A DNA stretch of 64,000 bases, taken from assembly GCF_003332885.2 (NCBI RefSeq), contig NZ_QOWJ01000006.1, positions 124,001-188,000 of the forward strand, given 5' to 3'. Source of the stretch: Paracnuella aquatica (GTDB taxonomy: Bacteria > Bacteroidota > Bacteroidia > Chitinophagales > Chitinophagaceae). Below the pieces are notes generated by a model. The model had not been told where the DNA came from, made no database searches, and saw only the letters and a list, made by a program, of their open reading frames with translations. Positions 33,199 to 42,453 of the stretch are shown in pieces. Positions within the stretch are counted from its first letter, which is position 1; each line of letters begins with the position of its first letter. Both the position numbers and the translations under genes were made by a program.

Positions 33199-35412
33199 AT
33201 GAGGCCTATGCGCATGTTAGTACGAACCCTTGCTGTGTGCGGATTGATTGTGTGGGCAAATATTGCAGATGCACAAGGCAGCGCCGCTCCGCCACAGAAG
33301 TTTAAAGCCGACATCAAACGGCAGTTGTTTCACGATTATGTAGACCGCGAACAAAAGGCTGCACTTGCCGCCGATGGCAAGGCCGATGCCTTGCTGGCAG
33401 CCTCGGCCGATGACGAGATCAACTACCTGGTAACCGAAGCACTCACTACCACCACCGACCGGCTGCAGCAGCAGATCGAGCAGGATTCGGCATTTACCCA
33501 TACACAAAAAGTGGCCTATATCCGTGGGCTGGAGGTGTTGCTCAAACGCTTCAATACCGGCTACCGCAGCAGGCGATTTTTGCCCAGCCATATGCCCGAA
33601 GCAATTTTGTTGTACGAAAACGCCATTGCCGCCAGCCGGAAAAATGAAAGTATTGAAGGCTTGGTGCGCAGTGCCGCTTACCCCGTGGGCGACCTGGTGG
33701 TAGGCAGCGGCGCATTTGACCAGAATAAAGGGTTTTATGCTGCCAAACTGGAACTGCTCCGCAAGTACGTGCACCTCCATCCGCAGCGGTCGTTCGAGAT
33801 GTTGAAGGATAATGTGGAAGTACCTTTCCGGGATAGCCTGATACTGGCTGCGGGCCGCCGTTACCCGCGCCTGCTGTACGATTATGCCGCGGCCAACAAC
33901 AAGCTTGGTTATGCTATTCGCAAAATCGACGATCCGCTGGTGCAAACCGTTTCCAAAATGGCGACCAGCGGCGGCTCGGGGCAAATCTATTTTGCGTTCC
34001 TCGACAACCTGCTCAAAGGCCGCATGACGCTTGCCGAGATTGATGCGGTAAAAGCCGATGATGTAAAATTTTACCGCCTGCTGGTGCAAACGCGGCTCGA
34101 TTACATACAGCGGATGCAGAAAAAAGAGGAAGTGCTGGAACTGGCTGCGCTAACCGCCATGCTGGAAAAACGGGCCAAGGATGTGTTTATTAAAACCATC
34201 AACGCCCTGCACAACGAGTCGGACGGGGTGCGGTTTCGCATACTGCACCAGCTAACGCCGCAGGAGTTGTACTACCTCATTGTTTCCGGCGAAAACGAAA
34301 TTTACACCTCCAGCTACACCCGCGGTGTATTTCCCATCATGATGCAGAAGATCGGCAACCGCGGCGACTCCTTGCTGATGTCGGTGAAATTTGATCGTTT
34401 CCGCAAATTCATCAAAATTGCCGCAGGCTTTAATACCCTCAACCCGTTTTTGAAAACACTGTCTGGACCCGAGCAGTCGAAGGCGCTGATGGCGGCATTT
34501 GTCAACAACCTCGAACGCAGCGGCGGCCTTGAAGACGGCGTGGATGTGGCCGATTCTTACGTGAGCATTTCGGAAGGCAACCCCGAGTTGGCCCGTTACG
34601 TGCTGGACCTGTCGAAGCATAACTACGATAAAAACCTGTCGGCCAACAACCGCCGCGGCATGGTGATGTACAACCTGTTGTATAAGCTGTTTCTTTCGGC
34701 CGATACCACCAGCAACATCAACCTGTCGGAAGAGTTTGGCATACCGCCCGTGTACAATGTAAGTTATGGCTCGCTGGCCGATAGCAACAACCGCGTGGTG
34801 ATGCAGGTGTTTTTTTATGGCGATGAAGACGGCATGAACATTTACCAGGGCTTTTTGCGGCAGTACAACAATGCCAACTGGAAAACAACCTATTCCGACA
34901 AGTGGGTGCAAATCACATCCACTAAAGGCAAGCCCATCCTCATTTTTGCCAACAAACCCCTGCCCGAAGAAACCGGCAAGGACGAAGAAGCACAGGCCGA
35001 GCTGACCCAGTTTTTATCGGAGAAAGGCATGGAACCTTCCATCGTTATTCACCGTGGGCACAGCTATTACGCCAACAGTACCATTGAGCATATTCAGCCT
35101 TCGGCAAAAATTGTGTTCATGGGCAGTTGCGGCGGCTATCACCTGATTCACGATGTGCTGAAGCATTCGCCGGATGCGCATATTATTGCTTCCAAACAAA
35201 TTGGCCGCACGGTGATCAACCAACCGTTTTTTAACCTGCTCACCGAAAAAATGCGCAACGGTAACAACATCGACTGGATCCCATTCTGGAACGAGTTTAA
35301 GCGCACTGCCGGCGGCGCCGAAGGTTTTGAAGATTATATTCCGCCCCACAAAAACCTGGGTGCCATTTTTATAAAAGCCTACCGCACTTCTATGGGCGAG
35401 GAGGAAGAGTAG
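33199..35412 (+). CDS. secreted protein of unknown function with a C-terminal His/Cys caspase-like motif
   Basis: A 737-residue exported protein that I do not recognise. The signal peptide ends near residue 25 (NIADAQ). Residues about 30-530 are helical, with long amphipathic segments and no known domain. The last 150 residues are different: a strand-rich WVQITSTKGKPILIFANKP, then PSIVIHRGHSYYANSTIEHI with His618 and His621, then AKIVFMGSCGGYHLIHDVL with Cys644, followed by a core with DAHIIASKQIGRTVINQPFF. Strand-H-x-G-H then strand-hydrophobic-SCGG is the arrangement of clan CD (caspase/CHAT) peptidases. This is inference from motif order only. Three in-frame ATGs (33199, 33208, 33214) are possible starts. 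Flanked by its own promoter; downstream is a stuttering repeat. Confidence 0.72.
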   Translation: MRPMRMLVRTLAVCGLIVWANIADAQGSAAPPQKFKADIKRQLFHDYVDREQKAALAADGKADALLAASADDEINYLVTEALTTTTDRLQQQIEQDSAFTHTQKVAYIRGLEVLLKRFNTGYRSRRFLPSHMPEAILLYENAIAASRKNESIEGLVRSAAYPVGDLVVGSGAFDQNKGFYAAKLELLRKYVHLHPQRSFEMLKDNVEVPFRDSLILAAGRRYPRLLYDYAAANNKLGYAIRKIDDPLVQTVSKMATSGGSGQIYFAFLDNLLKGRMTLAEIDAVKADDVKFYRLLVQTRLDYIQRMQKKEEVLELAALTAMLEKRAKDVFIKTINALHNESDGVRFRILHQLTPQELYYLIVSGENEIYTSSYTRGVFPIMMQKIGNRGDSLLMSVKFDRFRKFIKIAAGFNTLNPFLKTLSGPEQSKALMAAFVNNLERSGGLEDGVDVADSYVSISEGNPELARYVLDLSKHNYDKNLSANNRRGMVMYNLLYKLFLSADTTSNINLSEEFGIPPVYNVSYGSLADSNNRVVMQVFFYGDEDGMNIYQGFLRQYNNANWKTTYSDKWVQITSTKGKPILIFANKPLPEETGKDEEAQAELTQFLSEKGMEPSIVIHRGHSYYANSTIEHIQPSAKIVFMGSCGGYHLIHDVLKHSPDAHIIASKQIGRTVINQPFFNLLTEKMRNGNNIDWIPFWNEFKRTAGGAEGFEDYIPPHKNLGAIFIKAYRTSMGEEEE

Positions 35413-35413
35413 T

Positions 35414-35585
35414 TGGAAGTCTGAGAAGACCGAAAAGTCAGAAAAGACTGCAAAGACTGAAAAGAGATATGGGGTAAAACCTGCTGATTATCTTTTTAGG
35501 TACACTTTGCACAGTTGTTGCGGATTGATTCATGCAACAACTATCTTTCCTGACTTTTCCGTCTTTTCGGACTTTCCTGTCTTCA
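35414..35585. repeat. stuttering inverted repeat before the ABC exporter
   Basis: The left arm 35414-35468 repeats GAAAAGTCAG/AAAGACTG words; the right arm 35543-35585 repeats GACTTTTCCGTCTTTTCGGA-like words. They are approximate reverse complements separated by about 75 bases. The right arm ends 3 bases before the exporter's -7 box. Confidence 0.65.
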
Positions 35586-35587
35586 CT

Positions 35588-35595
35588 TAGATTTG
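35588..35595 (+). promoter_or_regulatory. -7 promoter box of the ABC exporter
   Basis: TAGATTTG, a perfect TAnnTTTG match. It overlaps an in-frame TTG at 35593, which cannot then be the start; the next in-frame TTG at 35617 lies 22 bases downstream. Confidence 0.6.
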
Positions 35596-35616
35596 CATTC
35601 TAAAACCATTTCCATT

Positions 35617-37395
35617 TTGAGCAGCACCTCAGGCAAAAAGCCGTCTTTCGATGTGGCCCTTTTAAAGCGGGTGCTTCGTTTTACCAATCCTTACCGGGGC
35701 CGGTTTGTTCAGTCGCTGGTGCTGTCGGTGGTACTGGCTGCTTTTGCGCCGGTGCGGCCTTATCTGATTCAACTTACGGTTGATAAATACATCACCAACC
35801 AGGTGGCGCAGATGGTGGTTACCATTACCATCATCCAGATCGGGCTGCTGCTGGTGGAAACAGGCCTCAGGTTTTATTTTTCCTACATTACCACCTGGCT
35901 GGGCCAGCGGGTGGTGCACGACCTGCGCACCAAAGTGTACCACAAAGTGTTGCACCTGAACCTGCGGCAATTTGACAAAACGCCCATCGGCACCCTAACC
36001 ACCCGCACCGTGGATGATATTGAGCGGGTAAACGACATTTTTGCCGACGGCCTTATTCCCATCGTGGCCGACCTGCTTTCCATTCTGTGCATCCTGGGCA
36101 TCATGTTCTGGACCGACTGGCAGCTCACGCTGATCTGCCTGATCCCGTTCCCCATCATGATCGTGGCGACATATTATTTCAAGGAAAGCGTGAACCGGTC
36201 TTTTCACCGGGTACGCAATGCGGTAAGCAACCTCAATGCTTTTGTTCAGGAACACCTCAGCGGCATGCAGATTGTGCAGGCATTTGCACGGGAAGAAAAG
36301 GAATACCAGAAGTTTACCGAAATCAATAAAGAACACCGCAACGCCAATATCAAAGCCATTTTTGCCTACTCGGTATTTTTTCCCATCGTGGAAATTGTGC
36401 TGGCGCTGAGCATGGGCCTGGTGGTGTGGTGGACTTCCAAAGAAGCCATCGGCCTCAACGAAAGCCAGTACGGCAAAGTGGTGGCTTTTATCATGTACCT
36501 CAACCTGCTGTTCCGGCCGCTGCGCATCATTGCCGATAAATTCAATGTGCTGCAAATGGGCATCATTGCCTCCGACCGGGTGTTTAAGGTGCTGGACAAC
36601 GATGATTTTATTCCGCCTTCGGCGAAAAGCGCTTTCAACCCACCACTGGTGCGGGGCAAGATCGATTTTGAAGAAGTTAGTTTTGGATATGTGGAGCAAA
36701 CGCCGGTACTGAAGAACGTAAGTTTTTCCGTAACTCCCGGCGAAACCGTGGCCATTGTGGGCCATACGGGCAGCGGCAAAAGCACCATTATTTCCCTGCT
36801 CAACCGGCTGTACGATATTCAGCAGGGGCGTATTTTGATCGATGATGTATCGGTGCGGGACTGGGACCTGGATGCGCTGCGCAAAAACATCGGCGTGGTG
36901 CTGCAGGATGTATTTCTTTTTGCCGGCACGGTACGCGACAACATCACGCTGCGCAACCCCGATATTCCGCAGGAGCGGGTAGAGGAAGCCGCCCGCCTCA
37001 TCGACATGCACGATTTTATCATGCGCCTGCCCGGTGGCTACGACTATAATGTAATGGAGCGGGGCGCCACGCTGTCGCTGGGGCAGCGGCAGTTGCTTTC
37101 CTTTATACGGGCCCTTTTGTACAACCCCGCCATCCTGATCCTCGACGAAGCCACTTCGTCCATCGATACCGAAAGCGAACTCCTGATTGAGCGGGCCATT
37201 CAAAAACTCATTGCCGGCCGCACCTCCATCATTATTGCGCACCGCCTCAGCACCATCCAGCGTGCCGACAAGATCATTGTGCTGGATAAAGGCGAGATTA
37301 AAGAGATGGGCAGCCACGCCGAACTGATGCAGCGCGGCGGCTTTTATGCTAAATTGCAGGGAGCACAGGGCGAGAAGAAATCGATTATTGTATGA
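35617..37395 (+). CDS. ABC-type exporter, MdlB/MsbA-like half transporter
   Basis: A 592-residue fused membrane-ATPase half transporter that would work as a homodimer in the inner membrane to export lipids, drugs or peptides. Six membrane spans lie in residues about 25-310, with the coupling-helix region VQAFAREEKEYQKF. The nucleotide-binding domain has Walker A GHTGSGKST, Q-loop VLQDVFLFAGTVRDNI, signature LSLGQRQ (Leu in place of the second residue Gly, common in the MdlB clade), Walker B ILILDEATSSID and the switch His in IIAHRLST. No ATG is available; the TTG at 35617 (MSSTSGKKPSF) is chosen from the promoter position. Its stop overlaps the next small gene by 4 bases. Confidence 0.92.
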   Translation: MSSTSGKKPSFDVALLKRVLRFTNPYRGRFVQSLVLSVVLAAFAPVRPYLIQLTVDKYITNQVAQMVVTITIIQIGLLLVETGLRFYFSYITTWLGQRVVHDLRTKVYHKVLHLNLRQFDKTPIGTLTTRTVDDIERVNDIFADGLIPIVADLLSILCILGIMFWTDWQLTLICLIPFPIMIVATYYFKESVNRSFHRVRNAVSNLNAFVQEHLSGMQIVQAFAREEKEYQKFTEINKEHRNANIKAIFAYSVFFPIVEIVLALSMGLVVWWTSKEAIGLNESQYGKVVAFIMYLNLLFRPLRIIADKFNVLQMGIIASDRVFKVLDNDDFIPPSAKSAFNPPLVRGKIDFEEVSFGYVEQTPVLKNVSFSVTPGETVAIVGHTGSGKSTIISLLNRLYDIQQGRILIDDVSVRDWDLDALRKNIGVVLQDVFLFAGTVRDNITLRNPDIPQERVEEAARLIDMHDFIMRLPGGYDYNVMERGATLSLGQRQLLSFIRALLYNPAILILDEATSSIDTESELLIERAIQKLIAGRTSIIIAHRLSTIQRADKIIVLDKGEIKEMGSHAELMQRGGFYAKLQGAQGEKKSIIV

Positions 37396-37580
37396 AAAAG
37401 CTAGACAATAACGCCATACCGCAGGAGCCGCAGCCCGATTTCCAAAAAGCGGAATTGGATTTACTCCGCACAGCCCTGAAGCGTTCCTACACCGAACGAT
37501 TTTTGGTAATGACTACCCTTATGAAGCGCAGTTTAATGTTGAAAAACGCAACGGTCTTTCACCAGCCGGCTAAAAAATAA
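37392..37580 (+). CDS. small basic protein, partner of the nucleotidyltransferase
   Basis: A 62-residue protein with no known family. It starts at the ATGA overlap with the ABC exporter stop, an arrangement that indicates translational coupling. The sequence is helical and basic: QKAELDLLRTALKRSYTERFLVMTTLMKRSLMLKNA. It resembles the short helical proteins that precede nucleotidyltransferase-fold genes in bacterial toxin-antitoxin-like pairs, but no motif proves this. The next gene follows after 3 bases. Confidence 0.65.
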   Translation: MKKLDNNAIPQEPQPDFQKAELDLLRTALKRSYTERFLVMTTLMKRSLMLKNATVFHQPAKK

Positions 37581-37583
37581 TCA

Positions 37584-38087
37584 ATGGATGTTTTTGATGC
37601 GGAGTTATTGAGCCTTTGGGCAGCACTCAACCGGAACTCCGTTGCTTACATTATGGTGGGTGGCGTTGCTACCAACTTGCATGGTTATCAGCGATCTACA
37701 GAAGATATAGATATTTGGATAAAAGACACAGTTGAAAATAGGAAGGGCATTCGAAAAGCATTTGCTGAATGTGAAATGGGCGATTTCGAGCCTCTGGAGC
37801 GGATGCCGTTTATTCCAGGCTGGACTTATTTTCATTTGAATAACGGCGTGCGGCTGGATCTAATGACCAATATGAAAAGCCCATCCGGAGAACTTTCCTT
37901 TGATGAGTGTTACCATTTAGCTTCAATTGCCCAGATCAACGATGTAAGCGTGCCTTTTCTCCACATCAACCACCTGCTCCAAAACAAAAAGGCGGTAGCC
38001 CGCTTGAAGGACCAGCTTGACGTTCAGGAACTGGAGAAGATCAAAAAACTCCAGGAAGAAGAGGGGCTCGATGGGCCAAAATCTTAA
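37584..38087 (+). CDS. nucleotidyltransferase-fold protein (AbiEii/MNT-like)
   Basis: A 167-residue protein of the minimal nucleotidyltransferase superfamily. The motif IMVGGVATNLHGYQRSTEDIDIWI (residues 23-46) has the Gly-Gly turn at 26-27 and the metal-binding Asp pair Asp41 and Asp43; a third acidic residue is in GVRLDLMTN. Related proteins transfer nucleotides onto proteins or tRNA and occur in AbiE and other toxin-antitoxin systems, or as free-standing housekeeping proteins. The codon composition is more A/T-rich than the neighbouring exporter and ATP synthase genes, which hints at separate origin. It is linked to the 62-residue gene by 3 bases. The C-terminal tail is charged (LEKIKKLQEEEGLDG). 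Confidence 0.8.
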   Translation: MDVFDAELLSLWAALNRNSVAYIMVGGVATNLHGYQRSTEDIDIWIKDTVENRKGIRKAFAECEMGDFEPLERMPFIPGWTYFHLNNGVRLDLMTNMKSPSGELSFDECYHLASIAQINDVSVPFLHINHLLQNKKAVARLKDQLDVQELEKIKKLQEEEGLDGPKS

Positions 38088-38124
38088 AGACCAAAATCAG
38101 TCCGCTATATTGCCGTTGCCTCCT

Positions 38125-38132
38125 TATCTTTG
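38125..38132 (+). promoter_or_regulatory. -7 promoter box of the atpBEFH operon
   Basis: TATCTTTG, a perfect TAnnTTTG match 20 bases before the atpB ATG. Confidence 0.65.
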
Positions 38133-38152
38133 CGCCAAATTTGGGGAACAGT

Positions 38153-39680
<1,528 letters not shown>

Positions 39681-39739
39681 GCCTCAACACAAAAAAGTTA
39701 CTGCATCCAAAGCACAGGGCGGCGGGTGCAGTTCTTTAA

Positions 39740-39822
39740 CAACTAACAACTAAAAAGTAAAAAGGCAAAAGTCCGGAAGTACATCGTACACAGTTTTGAC
39801 TTTTGACTTTTAAATTTTGAAT
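39740..39822. repeat. stuttering inverted repeat before atpF
   Basis: The left arm 39740-39778 repeats AACTAACAACTAAAAAGTAA-like and AAAAGGCAAAAGTCC words; the right arm 39791-39822 repeats GACTTTTGACTTTTAAATTT words. Between them GTACATCGTAC makes a small hairpin. The right arm ends 5 bases before the atpF ATG. A single arm of almost the same words lies before bcp at 7570-7606. Confidence 0.65.
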
Positions 39823-39826
39823 TTAT

Positions 39827-40321
39827 ATGCAACTGTTAACTCCCTCCTTCGGCCTCCTGTTGTGGACGCTGCTGGCGTTTCTGATTGTGTTTTTTGTATT
39901 GAAGAAATTTGCCTGGAAACCCATTCTTGCTTCGCTGAACGAGCGGGAAAAAGGCATTGCCGATTCGCTGGAAAGCGCCAAAAGGGTAAAAGCCGAAATG
40001 GCGCAGCTGAAAAGCGAAAACGAAGACCTGATGGCCCGTGCCCGTGAAGAGCGCACAGCCATGCTGAAAGAAGCTAAAGACACCAAGGACCGCATTGTGG
40101 CCGAGGCAAAAGAGCAGGCAAAAATTGAAGCCAACCGAATCATTGCCGATGCACAGCAAGCCATCCAGGCACAAAAGATGGCCGCCATTACCGAGGTGAA
40201 AAACCAGGTAGGCAAGCTGGTAATCGAGGTGTCGGAAAAAGTGCTGCGCAAAGAGCTGGCTACCCCCGCTGCGCAGGAAGCCCATATCCAGGGCCTGGTG
40301 AACGAAGTAAAACTGAACTAA
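39827..40321 (+). CDS. atpF: F1Fo ATP synthase subunit b
   Basis: A 164-residue stator subunit: one N-terminal membrane span (residues about 8-26, FGLLLWTLLAFLIVFFVLK) with the conserved FAWKPIL junction, then a long charged coiled coil (REKGIADSLESAKRVKAEMAQLKSE...) that ends near the delta-binding region (VIEVSEKVLRKELAT). Length is standard. It lies 146 bases after atpE and 85 bases before atpH. Confidence 0.95.
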   Translation: MQLLTPSFGLLLWTLLAFLIVFFVLKKFAWKPILASLNEREKGIADSLESAKRVKAEMAQLKSENEDLMARAREERTAMLKEAKDTKDRIVAEAKEQAKIEANRIIADAQQAIQAQKMAAITEVKNQVGKLVIEVSEKVLRKELATPAAQEAHIQGLVNEVKLN

Positions 40322-40327
40322 AATCGG

Positions 40328-40400
40328 CTACAAGCCACAAGCTGCAAGCTTCAAGCCGTTGGCTTTTTACTTGCAGCTTGCAGCTAACAGCTAAAAGCTT
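40328..40400. repeat. stuttering inverted repeat before atpH
   Basis: The left arm 40328-40357 is a chain of CAAGC/AAGCTGC words; the right arm 40360-40400 is a chain of GGCTTTTTACTTGCAGCTTG and AGCTAACAGCT words. The arms are reverse complements with slips and almost no loop. It lies 6 bases before the atpH ATG and could sequester it. Confidence 0.65.
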
Positions 40401-40406
40401 ACTATA

Positions 40407-40970
40407 ATGCCCAACCCACGTCTCGCCGCCCGTTATGCCAAGTCACTGATCGACCTGGCTGTTGAGCAAAACAGCCTGGAAGCGGTGTACAACGATATGC
40501 TGATGCTGCAAAGCCTGATCAAAGGCAACCGCGAGTTTGCGGCCATGCTGCGCAGCCCGGTGATCCCGGCCGATAAAAAAGAAAAAGTGCTGGCTGCGGT
40601 AGGCCAGGGCCGCGTTACCCCGCTTACTGCGGCGTTCAACCGCCTGCTGGTAACCAAGGGCCGCGAAAGCAACCTGCCCGAAATTGCAGTGGCATTTGTA
40701 GCACAATACAAAAAGCTGAAAGGCATCCACACCGTTAAGCTGACCACCGCCACACCGGTAACGGAAAGCGTAAAGCAATCCATCATCGACCAGATCCGCA
40801 AAACCAGCGACATGCAACAAATAGAGCTGGAAACGGTGGTAAACCCCGACCTGATTGGTGGTTTTACCCTGCAGGCAGGCGATAAGCTGGTAGATGCATC
40901 GGTTGCCAACCAGCTGCACGAAGTAGCCCGCCAGTTTCAGAACAACGACTTTTTGTACAAACTGCATTAA
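40407..40970 (+). CDS. atpH: F1Fo ATP synthase subunit delta
   Basis: A 187-residue peripheral-stalk protein with the N-terminal helical domain (RLAARYAKSLIDLAVEQNSLEAVYNDM) that binds the tip of the alpha subunit and the C-terminal region with the family signature VNPDLIGGFTLQAGDKLVDASVANQLHEV near residues 145-174. Full length. Normally atpA follows directly in this phylum; here a strong terminator follows and atpA is about 14.8 kb away. Confidence 0.95.
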   Translation: MPNPRLAARYAKSLIDLAVEQNSLEAVYNDMLMLQSLIKGNREFAAMLRSPVIPADKKEKVLAAVGQGRVTPLTAAFNRLLVTKGRESNLPEIAVAFVAQYKKLKGIHTVKLTTATPVTESVKQSIIDQIRKTSDMQQIELETVVNPDLIGGFTLQAGDKLVDASVANQLHEVARQFQNNDFLYKLH

Positions 40971-40991
40971 GATAAACGCTACTTGATATTG

Positions 40992-41026
40992 AGAAAGGCT
41001 CCTCGTTCGAGGGGCCTTTCTTTTTT
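40992..41026 (+). terminator. intrinsic terminator closing atpBEFH
   Basis: A 14-bp stem (AGAAAGGCTCCTCG with CGAGGGGCCTTTCT, one wobble) and TTCG loop, followed by T residues. It ends the ATP synthase operon after atpH, showing that atpA is not co-transcribed. Confidence 0.88.
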
Positions 41027-41065
41027 GCAGGTAAATGCGCTGGCTCAGAGCGCCATGTTTTACCC

Positions 41066-41099
41066 AATAAAAAACCGCTGCCGGAGCGGAGCGGTTTTT
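41066..41099 (-). terminator. terminator of the minus-strand signalling genes
   Basis: AAACCGCT pairs with AGCGGTTT around a GC-rich loop; A-run on the left and T-run on the right make it usable by both strands. It lies 30 bases after the stop of the receiver-kinase. Confidence 0.8.
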
Positions 41100-41128
41100 A
41101 TAATAAATGCAAATAGAGTAAAGCTCAT

Positions 41129-42442
41129 TTAACTGGTCAGGCCCAGTTGACGAAGGTCTTTCATCGCTGCTTCCCGCACCAATTTCTCCGGGATGCAAAA
41201 CGAAAATAAAGCACCTTCATCGGGCCGGCTTTCCGCCCGGATCATGCCTTTGTGGTTTTCCACTATTTTTTTACAAATGGAAAGACCCACGCCGGTGCCT
41301 TCAAAATCGTGGTAGGAGTGCAAGCGCTTGAAGATCACGAAAATGTCCTCGGCGTATTGCGGGTCAAAGCCAATGCCGTTGTCTTTTACATGAATTTCAT
41401 AAAACCGGTCCCGCGCCAGTTCGCCGTCCCGCTCAAGGCCAAAGCCTTTTGATTTTTCGGCATAAATGATCACCTGCGGCGTTGCGTCTTTTTTGCAAAA
41501 CTTGATGGCGTTGGAAATAAGGTTTTGAAACAACTGCCGCAACTGGCTGGGCACGCCCCAGATCACCGGCAGGCTGCGCACCTCGATGTTGGCGCCGGCT
41601 TTTTCAATATGCACTTCCAGGTCGGAAAGCACATCCCGGACAATGTCTTCGAGGCTGATGAATGTGAAATCCTTCGCCTCTGCCGACTGCCTCGAAAACT
41701 GCAACAGGTCGTTGATCAGCAGGTTCATCCGCTCCGATGCCCGGATGATCTTTTGCAGATCGCCGTCCAGGTCGGGGGAGATGGCGCCCTGGTATTTTTT
41801 AGAAATACGGTCGCTGAAAAAAGTGATCTTCCGGAGCGGCTCCTGCAGGTCGTGGCTGGCCACATATGCAAAGCGGTCCAGCTCCTCCACCGTCGATTTC
41901 AGGTGCGCATTTTTCTCGATTAACTGCTGGTTCAGCAGCCGCACTTTTTCTTCCGAAATGCGCCGCTCCTCAATTTCCTGCTCCAGCCGCATGTTGGCCG
42001 CCATCAGGCTTTTTTCCTGTTGCAGCAGCTCATGGGTTTTGCGGTACAGCTCCACAAAAATGCCCACTTTCAGACGCAGCAGTTCGGGGTTGATGGGTTT
42101 ATAGATATAATCGACGCCACCGGTTTGGTAGCCCTGGAAAATAAAGTGCTCGTCGTAATTATTGGCCGTGATGAAAATAATGGGAATATGCTTCAGCTTG
42201 TCCCGTTCATAGATCAGCGCAGCCGTTTCCAGGCCGTTGAGGTTAGGCATCTGCACATCCATCAGGATGAGGGTAAAATCGTGGTCGTGCAGCAGGATTT
42301 TCAGCGCAGCCCGCCCCGAATTTGCTTTCACCAGCGTATAGCCATCCCGCTCCAGTATGGTTTCGATCGAAAAGAGGTTGTCCTCCCGGTCGTCCACCAC
42401 CAGAATTTTTACGTTCGACTTTTTAATGTTTTTTGCTTCCAT
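41129..42442 (-). CDS. cytoplasmic receiver-histidine kinase
   Basis: A 437-residue soluble protein with an N-terminal receiver domain (residues 10-130: VVDDRED, phospho-acceptor Asp62 in LILMDVQMP, KP in DYIYKPINPE), a coiled coil (about 135-188), and a histidine kinase core with His197 in YVASHDLQEPLRK, N box NLISNAIKF, G1 DNGIGFDPQY and G2 GTGVGLSICK. This order (receiver first) suits an intermediate in a phosphorelay that receives phosphate and signals on. It starts 11 bases after the giant kinase stop and is co-transcribed with it. The start MEAKNIKKSN at 42442 avoids overlap with the upstream gene. Confidence 0.92.
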   Translation of the reverse strand: MEAKNIKKSNVKILVVDDREDNLFSIETILERDGYTLVKANSGRAALKILLHDHDFTLILMDVQMPNLNGLETAALIYERDKLKHIPIIFITANNYDEHFIFQGYQTGGVDYIYKPINPELLRLKVGIFVELYRKTHELLQQEKSLMAANMRLEQEIEERRISEEKVRLLNQQLIEKNAHLKSTVEELDRFAYVASHDLQEPLRKITFFSDRISKKYQGAISPDLDGDLQKIIRASERMNLLINDLLQFSRQSAEAKDFTFISLEDIVRDVLSDLEVHIEKAGANIEVRSLPVIWGVPSQLRQLFQNLISNAIKFCKKDATPQVIIYAEKSKGFGLERDGELARDRFYEIHVKDNGIGFDPQYAEDIFVIFKRLHSYHDFEGTGVGLSICKKIVENHKGMIRAESRPDEGALFSFCIPEKLVREAAMKDLRQLGLTS

Positions 42443-42453
42443 TGCTTTGTATC

